Shown here: positions 45,015 through 56,564 of the stretch, piece after piece
How the letters are laid out: every line of letters begins with the position of its first letter
Numbering within the stretch: position 1 is the stretch's first letter
From: Dasypus novemcinctus
Taxonomy: Eukaryota; Chordata; Mammalia; Cingulata; Dasypodidae
Reading direction: 5' to 3'
NCBI RefSeq assembly: GCF_030445035.2
Contig: NC_080695.1
Location: 52,655,954 to 52,719,953, forward strand
DNA length: 64,000 nucleotides
Position numbers and translations under genes: made by a program
Notes under the pieces: generated by a model
What the model saw: only the letters and a program-made list of their open reading frames with translations
Told to the model about the DNA's origin: nothing
Databases searched by the model: none

Positions 45015-46500
45015 TAAAGGGGAACATTACCACTGACCCCACAGAAATAAGAGAGATCATAAGAGGATACTATGAACAACTTTATGCCAAAAAAACTAGA
45101 CAATGAATATAAAATGGAAAAATTCCTAGAAATGTACAACCTACACTGACCCTAGAATAGAAGACCCCAATAAACCAATCACAAGTAAAGATATTGAAAT
45201 GGTCATCAAATGGCTCCCCAAAATGAAAAGCCCAGGACCAGACAATTTCATGGGTGAGTGCTACCGAGCATTCAAAGAAGATTTAATACCAGTCTTACTC
45301 AAGCTCTTCCAAAAAATTGAACAAGAAAGAATGCTACCAAACTCATTCTATGAAGCCAATATCACCTTAATATCAAAGTCATACAAAGATATTACAAAAA
45401 AAGAAAATTACAGACCCATTTCTCTAATGAATTCAGGTGCAAAAATCCTCAATAAAATACTTGCTAATTGAATCCAACAATTCATTAAAAGAATTGTCCA
45501 TCATGACCAAGTGGGTTTTATAACAGGCATGCAAGGCTGGTTCAACAAAGAAAATCAACCAGAATGATACACCACATTAGTAAACTGAAGAAGAAAAATC
45601 ACATGATCTTATCAATTGATTCAGAAAAGACATTTGATGAAATACAGCATCGTTTCTTGAAAAAAAACTACAAAAATAAGAATTGAAGGGAACTTTCTCA
45701 ACACAATAAAGAACATAGATGAAAAACCCACAGTGACACTTTACTAAATGCTGAAAGACTGAAAGCTTTCCCGTTGAGATCAGTGACAAGACAAGGATGC
45801 CCATTGTCACCACTGTTGTTCAATATAGTGCTAGACGTTCTAGCTAGAGAAATCAGGCAAGAAAAAGAAATAAAAGGCACTCAAATTAGAAAGGAAGAAT
45901 TTAAATTTTCACTATTCATAGATGATATAATTGTACATCTAGAAAGTCCTGAAAAATCTGCAACAAAGCTGCTAGAGCTGATAAATTATTTCAGTGGAGT
46001 TCCAGAATACAAGATAAATACACAAAACTCAGTGGTGTTTCTACACATTAGTAAGGTGCAATCTGAGGAAGAGGTCAGGAAAAAATTCCATTTACATTAT
46101 CACCTGAAAGAATCAAATATTTAGGAATAAACTTAACCAAGGATGTAAAGCACTTATATTCAGAAAACTATAATGCATTACTAAAAGAAGTTTTTAAAAG
46201 ATCTAAATAATTGGAAAAACATTCCAGACTCAAGGATTGGAAGACTCTAAATATCATTAAGATGTCAAATCTACCCAAATTGATACATGATTAATGCAAT
46301 CCCAACCAAAATTCCACCAGGATTTTTTAAACAATTGGAAAACACAATGATCAAATTCATCTGTAAGGGTAAGAGGTCCCAAATAACCAGAAACTTCTTT
46401 AAAAGGAAAAATGAATTTGGAGGAGTCTCACTTCCAGACTTTAAATCATATTACCTAGCTACAGTGGTAAAAACAGCATGATATTGGCATAAAGATAGAC
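45015..46500 (+). pseudogene. Decayed L1 ORF2 reverse transcriptase (older L1)
   Basis: Open pieces at 45199-45471, 45774-46124 and 46287-46481 carry [59 protein letters not shown] and a box equivalent to FADD that reads [13 protein letters not shown], i.e. the Ala is replaced by Ile. Frameshifts separate them. Truncated before the C-terminal Cys/His cluster. Confidence 0.85.
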
Positions 46501-46510
46501 ACATAAACCA

Positions 46511-48180
46511 ATGGAACTGAACTAGTAATATTCTGCCACATGAACCTTCCATCTATTCCCTGAAAATGTCAGCCTCGAGGGTTTGCATTTGCTGTGCTCT
46601 CTGCCTACATGTTTTTTCCATGATGGGCTCCTTCTCTTCCTTCAGATTTTAGCAGCTCTAATGTCACCTCCTTAAAAAGGACATCCTTATCCAACCCCCT
46701 GCCCCAGTCAAAGCATAATATTACTATGTTCTGTTTTCTTCTTGTTACATATCACAACTTGAAATCTTCTGGTTTATTTAATTCCTTCTTTGCTTATTGT
46801 CTTTTGTCTGTCTCCTGTGGGAACACAAACTAATTCAGAGCAGTAGTATTGTCTCACATGTTCAAAGGTGTATCCTGACCTAGAGGTTGCGCACTAAATT
46901 CTCTTGAGTGAATGAATGTACCATAGGTTTTGTGATAGGATTAAGGATGATAGTGGATGTAAAGTGTTCAGGTTGACAGGAGGCCGCTATGCAATGTCAC
47001 TTAGGAAACTAGGCTGATCGAGTCTCTGCCATTTAGATATCATCATCTCTACACATGGTTTCCAGGGACATTTAATCATGGGAGGAGTGCATAGAGAACT
47101 CACCTATTTTAAAATACCCTAGACCAGAAATGAGTTATATCTCCTCCACTTGGAGTTCATTGGCGAGAACTGGCCTCACCCTAACTTGATAGGAGGCTGG
47201 GAAATGAGTGGGGGGTACAATTGGAATAGTCAGGGTTCTACTATCTCTACCACATACCCATTGTTAGTGGTGAGAAAACTGAAGCAGAGAGGGATGAGAA
47301 ACCTGTTCAATGTCACAGAGATAGTAACTGGTAAAAGTTAAACTTAAAACAAGACTATCTGACCCAGAGCCTGTCTTCTTCACCACACACTGGCGTTATA
47401 GTTCCACATGGGAGATGTATGGAAAAAAAATTCTTTTTGTTTGATTTACAGGCTTTTCCTTCTGCCCCCATTCTGTTCTCAGAAGTGACTGCCCCTTCTG
47501 ATTAAAAAACAAAGTTGGTTTGTACTTTGATATTTGGGTGTTTTATCTTTAGTTTACTATAGCCAGTCAACTAACCCAGCTGCTTCACCTACTCCTCTCC
47601 ATAAAGCCAGCCCTGACCTGAAAGTTCTTCATGAATGAATCAGCCAGGAGGAGCAAGACCTCACCTCTCAGAGGCCAGGTTTTCCCTTCAGCTCTGGCAG
47701 GGATGTTCTAGGTTTCTCTCCAGGAGGTCCAAGAAGGCAAGAGTGGAGTGTGGTGATGTGACCTCTGGAGAGTTTTTCACATGATCAGAATCAAGACCTA
47801 TGGTACTTGTAAGGCAGGTATCAGAATTCACTTCTTCCAAAGATGTTTATTGAGGGACTACTAGATGTCAGGCACCATACAAATTACTGGAATATGACAC
47901 TGATGGTGTCAATTATTGATCATGGACAAGGCAATTGGAAAAGCTGAAACAGACAGATGAGATGTGTCATGAGAATGAATAAGAATGGGATAGAGGGGCA
48001 GAGAGTAATTTTTTTTTTTTTACCACGTTCAATGGAAGTTGGAAAGGAAAGGGTGCTGGAAGAGTTGGGACAGGATACTGTGGTAGTCTCATCCCCAGAT
48101 AACACCCCCAAAGTGGCTCAAATGGATAATTAACAGTGCAATACACTATCTGTCACAATCTTGGCTTATTCCAAGCAACA
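46511..48180. other. Non-coding stretch with MIR-class remnants
   Basis: 47255-47400 looks like a decayed MIR/L2-class repeat ('ggtgagaaaactgaagcagagag...cctgttcaatgtcacagag...ctgacccagagcctgt'). No gene seen. Confidence 0.45.
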
Positions 48181-48565
48181 TCAATATCAACTTGGCTTCT
48201 ATGTGCCTGACACTGTGCTAGGTGCTTTACAGACTTTACAGCATTTTATCCTTTCAGTAATCCTATGTGATAGATCTTTTCTTTATTTTTTTAAAGATTT
48301 TTAATTTTTATTTATTTCTCTTCCCTTCCCCAATTGTCTGTTCTCTGTGTCTATTTGCTGTGTGTTCTTTTTGTCTGCTTCTGTTGTTGCCAGTGGCAAG
48401 GGAATCTGTGTTTCTTTTTTGTTGTTGTTGCATCATCTTGCTGCATCAGCTCTCCATAAAGGAGATCAACAAAGGTAAAAAATATGGTAAGGAGCAGATC
48501 TGAGACTCAAACTCACATCCTTCTGCCTCTACATCACAGACTCTTAACTTCTAAGCTGCATTGCC
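48181..48565. repeat. MIR-class repeat interrupted by a DAS SINE
   Basis: 48181-48280 ('tatgtgcctgacactgtgctaggtgctttacag') and 48470-48565 ('tgagactcaaactcacatccttctgcctc...cactcttaac'-like) are the two halves of one ancient MIR-type element, split by the SINE at 48285-48465. Confidence 0.65.
48285..48465 (-). mobile_element. DAS SINE 3' part, minus strand
   Basis: 'ttaaagatttttaatttttatttatttctc...ctctgtgtctatttgctgtgtgttc...gaatctgtgtttctttttt...tgcatcatcttgctgcatcagctctcc' is the complement of the DAS 3' half. The tRNA head is missing. Confidence 0.8.
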
Positions 48566-49379
48566 TCTGGATCATCACTTAAATATAAATGTTAGGGGTG
48601 TAGGGCTAGTAAAGGGGAGCAGACTATAGAGAACTAATGAAAGTTCTCATTTGATTCTATTTAATCATCCACACCTAGATCATTGGGAGATAATTTCATA
48701 GAAATGGTTTCATCTTTTTTCTGTCTCTCTTTGCTTCCTGTCCTGTGATCTCTGAGCATCTCTTCCCCCTTCTGAGCCACCCAATCCCTGCCAAGTTCTC
48801 CCCTCAGAGTCTCCCCATCTGTGCCCAGGAGCCAAGTTTTGCTGTGTGCACATTCATGGGGAGCAGCTTATCAGAGAGGACAAAGATACAGCTCTCCTTC
48901 TTCTGTACATATCCCAGGTAAGGTAGATATATATAAGTGTGTGCATGCACACATGTGAGTGCCACAGGGCAGGAAAGTGTATATAAAGTCCTGAACTTAG
49001 AACCAGAAAGCCTGATTTCAAGTTCTGGAAATACCACAAGTTGGCTGATCTTGGGCAAATAAGTTATTTTCTCTGACATTTCATCTCCTTAGCTACAAGA
49101 TGATAATAGTGGCCTTTGGTGACAGAAGTAAATAAAAACATACTGGTTATATGCCTGGCCCATAGAAGGTGAGAAGTTAACATTGAGCCATTCCAAATGT
49201 GGTGGGTAATGGAAGGTGGATGCAGAGGGAGTAGAAGAAAGTAAAAAGTGGAAGATTGGAAGAAAATGTCACAATGCAGAAGCTGGTTCACATTCTACAA
49301 AGTGAATGCTTTACATTTATAATTAAAAAAATATATATATCTCTGGAGGGGTTTGGCTACAGAATTTGCTGAGAGTTAG
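48566..49379. other. Non-coding stretch with MIR remnant
   Basis: 49010-49170 resembles a plus-strand MIR ('gaaagcctgatttcaagttctgg', 'gctgatcttgggcaaataagtta', 'tgcctggcccatag'). No gene. Confidence 0.5.
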
Positions 49380-49565
49380 AGAACACCTTGACATTTATTT
49401 AGCCCTTACTGTGTACCAGACACAGCAACAGCAAAGTGGTTGGTGTGGATTATCTCACTAATCCTCTTGGAAGTCAGAGGTAATCTTCAAGTTCAGAGAT
49501 GTAAAACTTGCCCAAGGTTACCTAGCTGGTAGGTGGTGGAGTCAAAAGTCTCTGGGATCTAGATG
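49380..49565 (-). repeat. MIR-class ancient repeat
   Basis: 'acatttatttagcccttactgtgtaccagac...gattatctcactaatcctc...aaacttgcccaaggttacctagctggtaggtggtggagtc' is the typical reverse-orientation MIR/L2-class pattern. Confidence 0.7.
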
Positions 49566-50059
49566 CCCCTCACAATGCACCTAAGTACATTGTCTCCATA
49601 AAATAAATGACTTTTCTCATCCAGAGGCTTAAAATCAAAGGGCTATTGCAGGAAATTCTCAACATTTATCCTATGAATGTTTACCTGGGCATGTAGTCAT
49701 GAACCAAGCCTCCTCTCAAAGCCATGACATTAATTGCTATCAAAATAGCTTTTAGAGCACATTAAAAATATTTCATAAAGTGTCATTAGACTAAAGCTCT
49801 AATAGGTGAAGACTCTTTCAATCTAATTAATCTCCTCATTCTCAGTACCTAAAACCACAGCAGGCACATAATACATACACAGTGTATGTGCTTGGTGAAA
49901 AAAGAACCATATTTTTCTATAATTCACATATGTTGTGGGCAGACTGGCTTTTCTCTTCCACACTTTCATCTCCTAGTTTCCTGAATGAAGACAAAGATGG
50001 GAAGAAACTAACATTTTGTTGAGTACCTATTATTCATTGAGCACTGTAAGAGTAGGGAG

Positions 50060-50283
50060 ACATGGATAGATAATAAAGATATCCATATATATATCTTTAT
50101 CTCTATATAGATGTTGATACAGATTTAGTTAGATGATAAAGAAATAGGTATAGGCATAAGTATAGATATATATATATACAAGTGTCACTTTAGTACATAG
50201 GTTTATAGATAGAGGGATAGAAATAGAAAGATATAAATATAGATATATGTGTGGTAGATATGGTTAGATAAGGTATAGGTAGT
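50060..50283 (+). repeat. (GATA/TATA)-rich microsatellite cluster
   Basis: Imperfect tagata, atatat and agatag units. A similar cluster lies at 58195-58325, beyond the repeat and the retrovirus between them. Confidence 0.8.
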
Positions 50284-50940
50284 GTGTCAGTTTGATAATA
50301 TTAATGAATGCCAAAAAGATATTGATTATGTTTGTAAACTGGTCTGTTCCTCTGGGCATGATACCACATTGTATTAAATTCAGAGATTTCACTTTTTCTT
50401 TATTAAATCAAGATTAGACCTTTGATTCAATCACATCATTAGGGCATGGAGAGTTGAGTCCCCACCTCCTTGGTGGGTTATATAAACAGATGCTCAATCA
50501 AGAAAATTGATGTACATACACAAAGAAGATACACAGAGGAAGAGAGAAAGCTCCATAGACCCAGCAGGTGCCCTGAGAAGAGAGATGAATGATATGCCTG
50601 ATAGTTTACAGCTGACCTTGTGAACAGACCACAGTAGCAGAGCCTGGAAAGAAATGAGCCTCAGGAAGAGAGAAGAGCCCTATGCCAACCTACATTTGAG
50701 ATCAGAAGAAGATGGACCAATGGAGCATTAAGAGGGAAGAAGAAGACTAAACCCTCATAGATGTTGTAGGCCATCTTGCTTCAACACATGGCAACAGATA
50801 TTTGATGAGAAAGTACCTGTTATGGTACCTTGAATTGGACTCTTCAGGGCATTGTAACTGTAAACCTCTACCCCAAATAAGTACCGTCTATAAAAGTCAA
50901 CATATTTCTGATACTTTGTAGCAGCTCCACTTTGACTAAC
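50284..50940. repeat. Interspersed repeat hosting the retroviral insertion
   Basis: About 650 bp of non-coding sequence from gtgtcagtttgataatatt to 'gcagctccactttgactaac', continuing for a few bases at 58182. It looks like a Xenarthra-specific or MER-type element ('gtaaactggtctgttcctctgggca', 'gatttgagtcc'-like); I cannot name it. The retrovirus duplicated its 'actaac'. Confidence 0.5.
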
Positions 50941-51466
50941 TGCCACAATTTGACACTGCTACTGTTTTTCACCAGACTGAGGAATCCCTCAGGTCGGCAG
51001 GCTTGAACTAGTTGGCCCCGGGGGAGTGAGGATGGATATGGAGACTATGCACACTCCAGAGACAGGGTTCTGCACCAAGTCTGACTTTATTATGTAGGAA
51101 CAGCAATATATAGTTCAGGGTTATAGGGAAGGGGGGCTAGGTGGTATTAGATTGGCAGAGGTGAATATATGTCTAAACAAGGAGAGGGGTAAGCTATGGG
51201 GGATGGTTAGGTTGATCACATAGACTGAGCTTTTTCACACCATACTGCCTGATTGGTGGGGATCAAACAAAGGGAGAGGGGCTCAGAAGGAGGAAGAAGA
51301 TGTGGTGTAGTTGGACAGGGCCTGGTTGCCATTCTGTCTGACCTCGTGGTCAGTGGCCATTTTGTTTAGCTGTGTGGTTGCCTTAGAGACAGCATGTCAG
51401 CAACTGATGAGCTATGCTTTGTCGGCTGTGCACAGGGTGCTCTTGGGTGCTTTTATTTCTCCTACA
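50941..51466 (-). repeat. 3' LTR of the endogenous retrovirus
   Basis: 526 bp, TG...CA. It contains a poly(A) signal on the minus strand (AATAAA, complement of 'ctttattatg' at about 51084-51093). Preceded on the element strand by a polypurine tract (51467-51480). Pairs with 57644-58175. Confidence 0.93.
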
Positions 51467-51480
51467 ATTCCTCCTTTTTT
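51467..51480 (-). promoter_or_regulatory. Polypurine tract
   Basis: The minus strand reads AAAAAAGGAGGAAT directly before the 3' LTR, the plus-strand primer position. Confidence 0.8.
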
Positions 51481-51895
51481 GTATTTTTAAAGAAAATGGC
51501 TTATGAGTAGAGACTTGTGGTGACCACGCCTGTCTTAGGTTGCCTTCCTCTGAAGGTCTTACCCATCATTGGGTGCCGGTCAAGCCTAAGCCAGTGTAAT
51601 GGTCTAAAGTGGCTGAGCCTGTCTTAGGTTGCCTTCCTCTGAAGGTCTTACCCCTCATTGGCTGCCAGCCAGGCTCTTAGAAGGAGGAGGCCCAGCATGT
51701 ACTTTTAGCACATTGTCACATGACCCAATTGATGACAACTGGGTGTTTCTATGGCAACCCGGGTTGAGTAGGGGCTTGTTGGTGTGGGTTGTAGCAGGTT
51801 AAAAATTGGTTTGAGCTTCAGTTTGTGGTAACGGCTGATATGGCGGGCACTGCAGTTGAAAAAAGGTTAGTAGGGAGATACTTTGTATTTGCTTC

Positions 51896-52763
51896 TTAAT
51901 GAATTTCACTATACAAGGAGCTAGAAGTAAGAAAAAGAAGAGGATTAAGAGGGGGGTAATGAGAGGGGCCATCCAAGCTAAGAGTGGAGAGCTGAACCAG
52001 GAAAGAAGTGTTTTGGCTTTGGTTTTTATTGGACAGTTTGATACGTAAGTTGTGTAAGGTTTGTAGGTTTTGTTCTATGACTGTGGACTCATTTACGTAG
52101 AAACAGCATTCTTCTTGTAAGAAGAGGCATGTGCCACCTTTTTCTTCTGTTAGCAGATTTAGGGCACGATGGTTTTGAAGGGCTATTTGTGCTAGTGAAG
52201 TAAACTGTCTTTGGAGGGCTTCTAGGGATTGAGCAGTAGTTTCAACAGTGATTTGCAGTGCATCATTAAAGTTGTTAGCGGTGATAACACTATGTCCTAG
52301 GGCGCTCCCAGCGATGGCAACAGTAGTGAGTGTGGTGGTAAGACTGGTGCCCACTAGAATGGGAAGAAACACTGCTCTCTTAGAGTGGGACTGTGGGAGC
52401 AGGTAACTAACCTCGTATTCACTATATAGTGTAAGTTGAGGGACTAAGGCAACTAAGACACAGGGAGTGTTGAAAGATGCGTTTAAACAGGGGGTGAGGG
52501 AGTGGTTGCACCAGAAGTAAAGGCCTTTTGGTGTGGGGCAGGGTGCAGTGATGGAGGGTTGTGTATACATGGGAGAGAGGAAGGGCTAGAGGAAGAAGGG
52601 AAGGAGGCGGCAGAGGGAAAAGTAAAGTACGTAATGTTGATGAAGTTGACGTTCCAGAGGGGGATGTTGGGCAGTATGGGCTCGGTGCATGAGTTGTTGT
52701 TTCCGTGAGGGAAAGATGAATTGTAATTGCCAATTGGGACAGCAGCCATAAGGGGACGGGCAA
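51896..52763 (-). pseudogene. Retroviral env remnant
   Basis: A 224-codon frame (52570-51896) covers the end of the surface subunit and most of the transmembrane subunit. A weak cleavage-like SKR is followed by a hydrophobic, Thr/Gly/Ala-rich fusion-peptide-like stretch, a heptad region and the C-X6-CC motif (CLFLQEECC) typical of gamma- and type-D env proteins. The membrane-spanning hydrophobic stretch (about 51905-52010) lies in the next frame, so a frameshift precedes it. Upstream surface-subunit remnants (52763-52483, and perhaps 53108-52923) are in several frames. The gene is not functional. Confidence 0.8.
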
Positions 52764-53149
52764 GGGAGATGCATAAGAAACAGTGGATAAGGTTGGGGGC
52801 TATGTGTGAGTTGTTGAGGAGGGTTATGGTATTGTTAAGGATGTGTAGCCAAGAAAGAGATGGAATAGAAATTGTGATAGATGGGTGAATAGTGTTTTGG
52901 AGTTCTTTTTCTGCTTTTGAGATTATATTTTTTGTTTTTTTTTGTAATGGAACGGTGCAATTATATAGGGTATAGAGTCGAGCAATGTCGATGAAGCTGG
53001 AGGGAGTGGAGATATAGGAAGAATAATACAGTGCTCCTCTGACTCCTGAGGCCTACCTGGGGTGCCAAGGGTCTGTGATATGTAAGTAAAAGGAGGTACT
53101 ATTTGCACAGAATAATCCTTTGTTAATTAGTTCTCCTTGTAACCAGACG

Positions 53150-54283
53150 TTAAAATAGACACAGGAAAAATATGGACCCGGTAATTAGTCTGTGTCTAGG
53201 AAGGTGGTTATCAATTTTTCCAGAGTAATTTTCTATTAGCAATTGCATTTCAATGTTATGTTGAATAAGGTGGTCTAATTGTTCTGTAGTGAAGGGCAGG
53301 ATTAGAACGTCAGGTTCAGGGCCATATAGGTGCACAGCAGTACGTCTTAACTTTCTTCCTAACATACAGAGAGTGGTAATATGTGGCACTACTTTGCTTA
53401 GACAACTGTATGAAAGATGAACCCAGTACAGGGGATTATTTTGGAAGAGAACACCTGTAGGTGTTCCTTTAGTAGCTAAAACTACAGCTAATAAAGGGAG
53501 ACGGGGTTCAAGCCTGTCGGGCGGTAAGTTGCTTAACTGTAAATTGAATTTTTGAATACGTTCAGTGGCAGGGGTATCTAGAATGCGTTTACTGCCGGGT
53601 TCAGGGCCACCTTGCAGGAGGTCAAAGAGTGGTCTGAGTTCATAAGTGGTCATATTAAGGTGTGGACGGATCCAGTTAATATCCCCACAAAGTTTTTGTA
53701 GTTCAACTAGGGAGGTGATTAGTGGTGGTTGAATGGAAGGTGTTAAAGGTGTTATTTTATCTGTTATATGATATCCCAGAAATTGGAAAGGTGCATACAT
53801 TTGGATTTTTTCTGGGACTATCTGTAGCCCCTACTGGGCTAGATTGTGGAGGAGTACCTTGAAACAGGTGTGCAGGTGATCTTGGTCAGGATGAGAGAGT
53901 AAGATATCATCCATATAGTGAATAATTTTGCAGTATTCAGCTAGTGGGTGTACCGCATGACAAGTGAAGGATTGGCATATAGTAGGGCTCTTTTTCATAC
54001 CTTGGGGAAGAACTTTCCATTGGAAGTGCTGGGATGGGATGGCATTGTTAATGGAGGGCTCGGTGAAAGCAAAATATGGGCGGTCATCAGGGTGCAAAGG
54101 GATAGAAAAGAAACAATCTTTTATATCAATCGCTATGACAAAATTGTCACAACAATTGGCAGAGGGATGTGGGAGGCCAGGCTGTAAGGACCCCATTTTT
54201 TCCATGTGTGCATTTATGGCTATTAGATCATGGAGTAATCTCCACTTGTGTGAGGGTTTTTTCTGTATTATAAATATGGGCAA
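53150..54283 (-). pseudogene. Retroviral pol (reverse transcriptase) remnant
   Basis: Two in-frame pieces (54283-53831, 53800-53150) separated by a TAG stop. They hold palm and fingers text (KWRLLHDLIAINAHM), the Asp of IDIKDCFFSIPLHPDD, the LPQGMKKSPTICQ box and the catalytic YMDD (53906-53917), then the thumb/connection motif GDINWIRPHL. It is closest to betaretroviral RTs. RNase H and integrase are missing: env-like sequence follows within a few hundred bases. Confidence 0.9.
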
Positions 54284-54479
54284 GTAATGGGGGCTAGTAG
54301 AGGGCTCTATGTGATCAGAGTCTAATTGTTGTTGAACTAGATCATAAAGGTGAGTAAGTTTATGTCGAGGCAGCGGCCAATGCTCTACCCAGATGGGGCT
54401 TTTAGTATCCCATCAGAGTTTTATTGGATCTGGTTTGCTTATAGTTAATAATGGTGGAGCAGTGGCCTTTAGAATTGGG

Positions 54480-54640
54480 GGGGCTGGCTGGTAGTTAAAA
54501 CTGCTCTGAGTTGTTGGAATATATCTCTGCCCCATAAAGTATTTTGTAAATTAGGCAGCACTAGCGGTTTAAAGGAACCCGAATGACCCTCTCGGTCTGA
54601 CCAAGGCAGTGGGTCACATGATTGTTGAGACATTCTTATT

Positions 54641-54671
<31 letters not shown>

Positions 54672-55720
54672 GAACTTACAAAACAAACATGTATTTCATC
54701 ATATAGGGTGTCCATCTATTACCCCACCACCAAAATCTTGCATTGTTTTGAAATGATTATTACAAACTATGAAAGATCATCATCAAAATATTACTACTAA
54801 CTATAGCCAAGATCTTACATTTGGTGTACTTTCCCCCAACCCACCTAGTTATTAACAACCTGTATTAGTATTATATACTTGTTACAGTTCATGAGAAAAC
54901 ATTCTCATAATTTTCTGTTAACCATAGTCCATCATCCACCACAGGATTCATTGTGTTATACAGGCCCATGCTTTATACAATCTGAGGTGCACACTTTGTG
55001 GCTCTAATTTTCATCAAAGAGTTGTTCTGTTATCACCTCAGTCAATTTGACAATGTTTCCAAAAGGAAAAATTTCACACCCCCTTATACCCCTTTACTGT
55101 TGTTCCTTAGAACTGATACATCTTCTTTGCCATTGCTACAAAAATATTACAGTATTTCTATAATCCATAAGTTACATTTGTTGCAATTTTCCCACATAAC
55201 TCCATGTTCTGAACACTTTGTAAAAGAAGCATATTCTTATACTATTAACCAAAATCTTCTTCCACCACTGAAACCACTATGTTATACAGGCCCTACATTA
55301 TTCTCAAACTTCCTTTCAATTGAAATATTACATCCACAGACTACCCCTTTCAGCCACAATCACATTTATAAATCAGCAGCATTAATTATACTCACTATAA
55401 TATATTACCATCAACTCTAATCATTTCCATACATTAAGCTTCTGGACTTTTGCCTCTATAGATAGTACATACAGATGTTAGCTTCCACTAATCCATGTTG
55501 CCATCTTCTAAACAGAAACAACATTATTTTTGTTGAGACATTCTTAAGCCTTCAACCCCCTGTATTATTGGGCCTAGGATTAACGGCCAGGATGGATCAG
55601 TATCTTTGGTGCTTAGGACAGAGACATCTGCGCCTGTGTCTATTTGTCCTTTTATTTCTTTACCATGGACTGATAATGTTAGCCAGGCCTTCTGCTGTGT
55701 TATAGGGATAGTCCAATAAA
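54480..55720 (-). pseudogene. Retroviral protease remnant, split by an L1-type insert
   Basis: The aspartic-protease active site DTGADVS is encoded on the minus strand at about 55640-55611, preceded by the usual hydrophobic strand. The C-terminal part (NLQNTLWGRDI, with the typical retroviral L-W-G-R-D) lies at about 54560-54525. Between them sits the insertion 54639-55529. Stop and frame changes elsewhere were not resolved. Confidence 0.8.
54639..55529 (-). mobile_element. 5'-truncated L1-type insertion inside the retrovirus
   Basis: Flanked by a perfect 17-bp duplication ttgttgagacattctta (54622-54638; 55530-55546). The left end is a T-run of about 30, i.e. a long A tail on the minus strand, typical of a recent L1-mediated event. 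The 890-bp body is A/T-rich and non-coding, and reads like an L1 3' UTR, but of a different type from copies 1 and 2. Confidence 0.85.
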
Positions 55721-55847
55721 TGTTAAAAGGGTTGTCATTTGAATTGCTTTCTGACTCTTCTCTTGTTATGCAAAAAGGGTCATTATCATTTATATAGCCT
55801 TTTGAGCCCTCTCTTACTGGCCGGGCTGAGAGGTGCCCCGAGGGAAT

Positions 55848-56453
55848 TTAAAGATGGGAGGGGGTGGCCATCAATGTCAGTTTTTGATTTACAATCTCAC
55901 TTCCAATGAAACTCTTTTTTGCATTGGGGGCACTACGTAGGGAGAGCCTGATTAGGGGATTGGGAGTTTTGCTTTGATGGGCAATTATGGGTGAAAAGCC
56001 CAGGTTGATTGCAGTGGAAGCAGTTACTCGAATGACAGCACTGATGGACTGGTGTTCGGCCAGTGCTGCGGTGAGAATGGTAGCTGAGCTAGAGCTGACG
56101 TCCCTGCACGCAAGCACCCAATCCTCTGGAGTGCTGTTTCTGAGTGGAGCAATAGCTTTATGACATTCTCCATTGGCACAGTCCCACAGCAAATTAGAAA
56201 TAAGGGCCTTTGCTGCATTGCTGTGAGTGACTTTGTGCTCTACTGCCTCTTTGACTTGACTATAGAAGTCAGCGAAGCATTCATCGGGCTTTTGGACTAA
56301 CTGAGACATTTGAACGGGTGTACCTTTAGGATTTAGCTTGTGGAAGGCTCTCTGTGCACAAAGCCGGCACTGGTCAAAATAGGTTTCATCATTATCTGCC
56401 TGTGCTTCAGGGGAGGAAAATAGGCTTTCACCCTTTAGAGCATCTACCGGCAC
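55848..56453 (-). pseudogene. Retroviral gag remnant, capsid to nucleocapsid
   Basis: 201 codons. The capsid C-terminal portion has a major-homology-region-like stretch (QKPDECFADFYSQVKEAV). It is followed by a degenerate nucleocapsid segment in which the expected zinc-knuckle cysteines are mostly lost or out of frame. Separated from the matrix part by about 110 bases with stops. Confidence 0.8.
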
Positions 56454-56564
56454 AGGATTTTTTGCAGTTCTATTGTGTATGGCAAGGACTTCTGCTTCAT
56501 CGTAATAAAGAGCTTTCCAGGTGATGTAGTCACCTGGTGGTAGAATAGCTCAGGCTAGATTTTT

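Larger units (their letters stand above)
39851..46510 (+). mobile_element. Older L1, plus strand, near full length but decayed
   Basis: It starts gggatcaggggacaagccaagatggtggc, with the YY1-like aagatgg of L1 5' ends. There is a long 5' UTR with repeated modules (39851-42130), ORF1 remnants (about 42700-43483), ORF2 endonuclease remnants (about 43580-44560), RT remnants (about 45010-46500) and loss of the 3' end near 46510. Frameshifts and stops are scattered. Two SINEs interrupt it (42251-42692 and 44763-45014). Confidence 0.85.

Noticed and set aside
49920-50060. Possible exon near 49.9-50.1 kb
   Set aside because: No open frame with homology and no paired splice sites.
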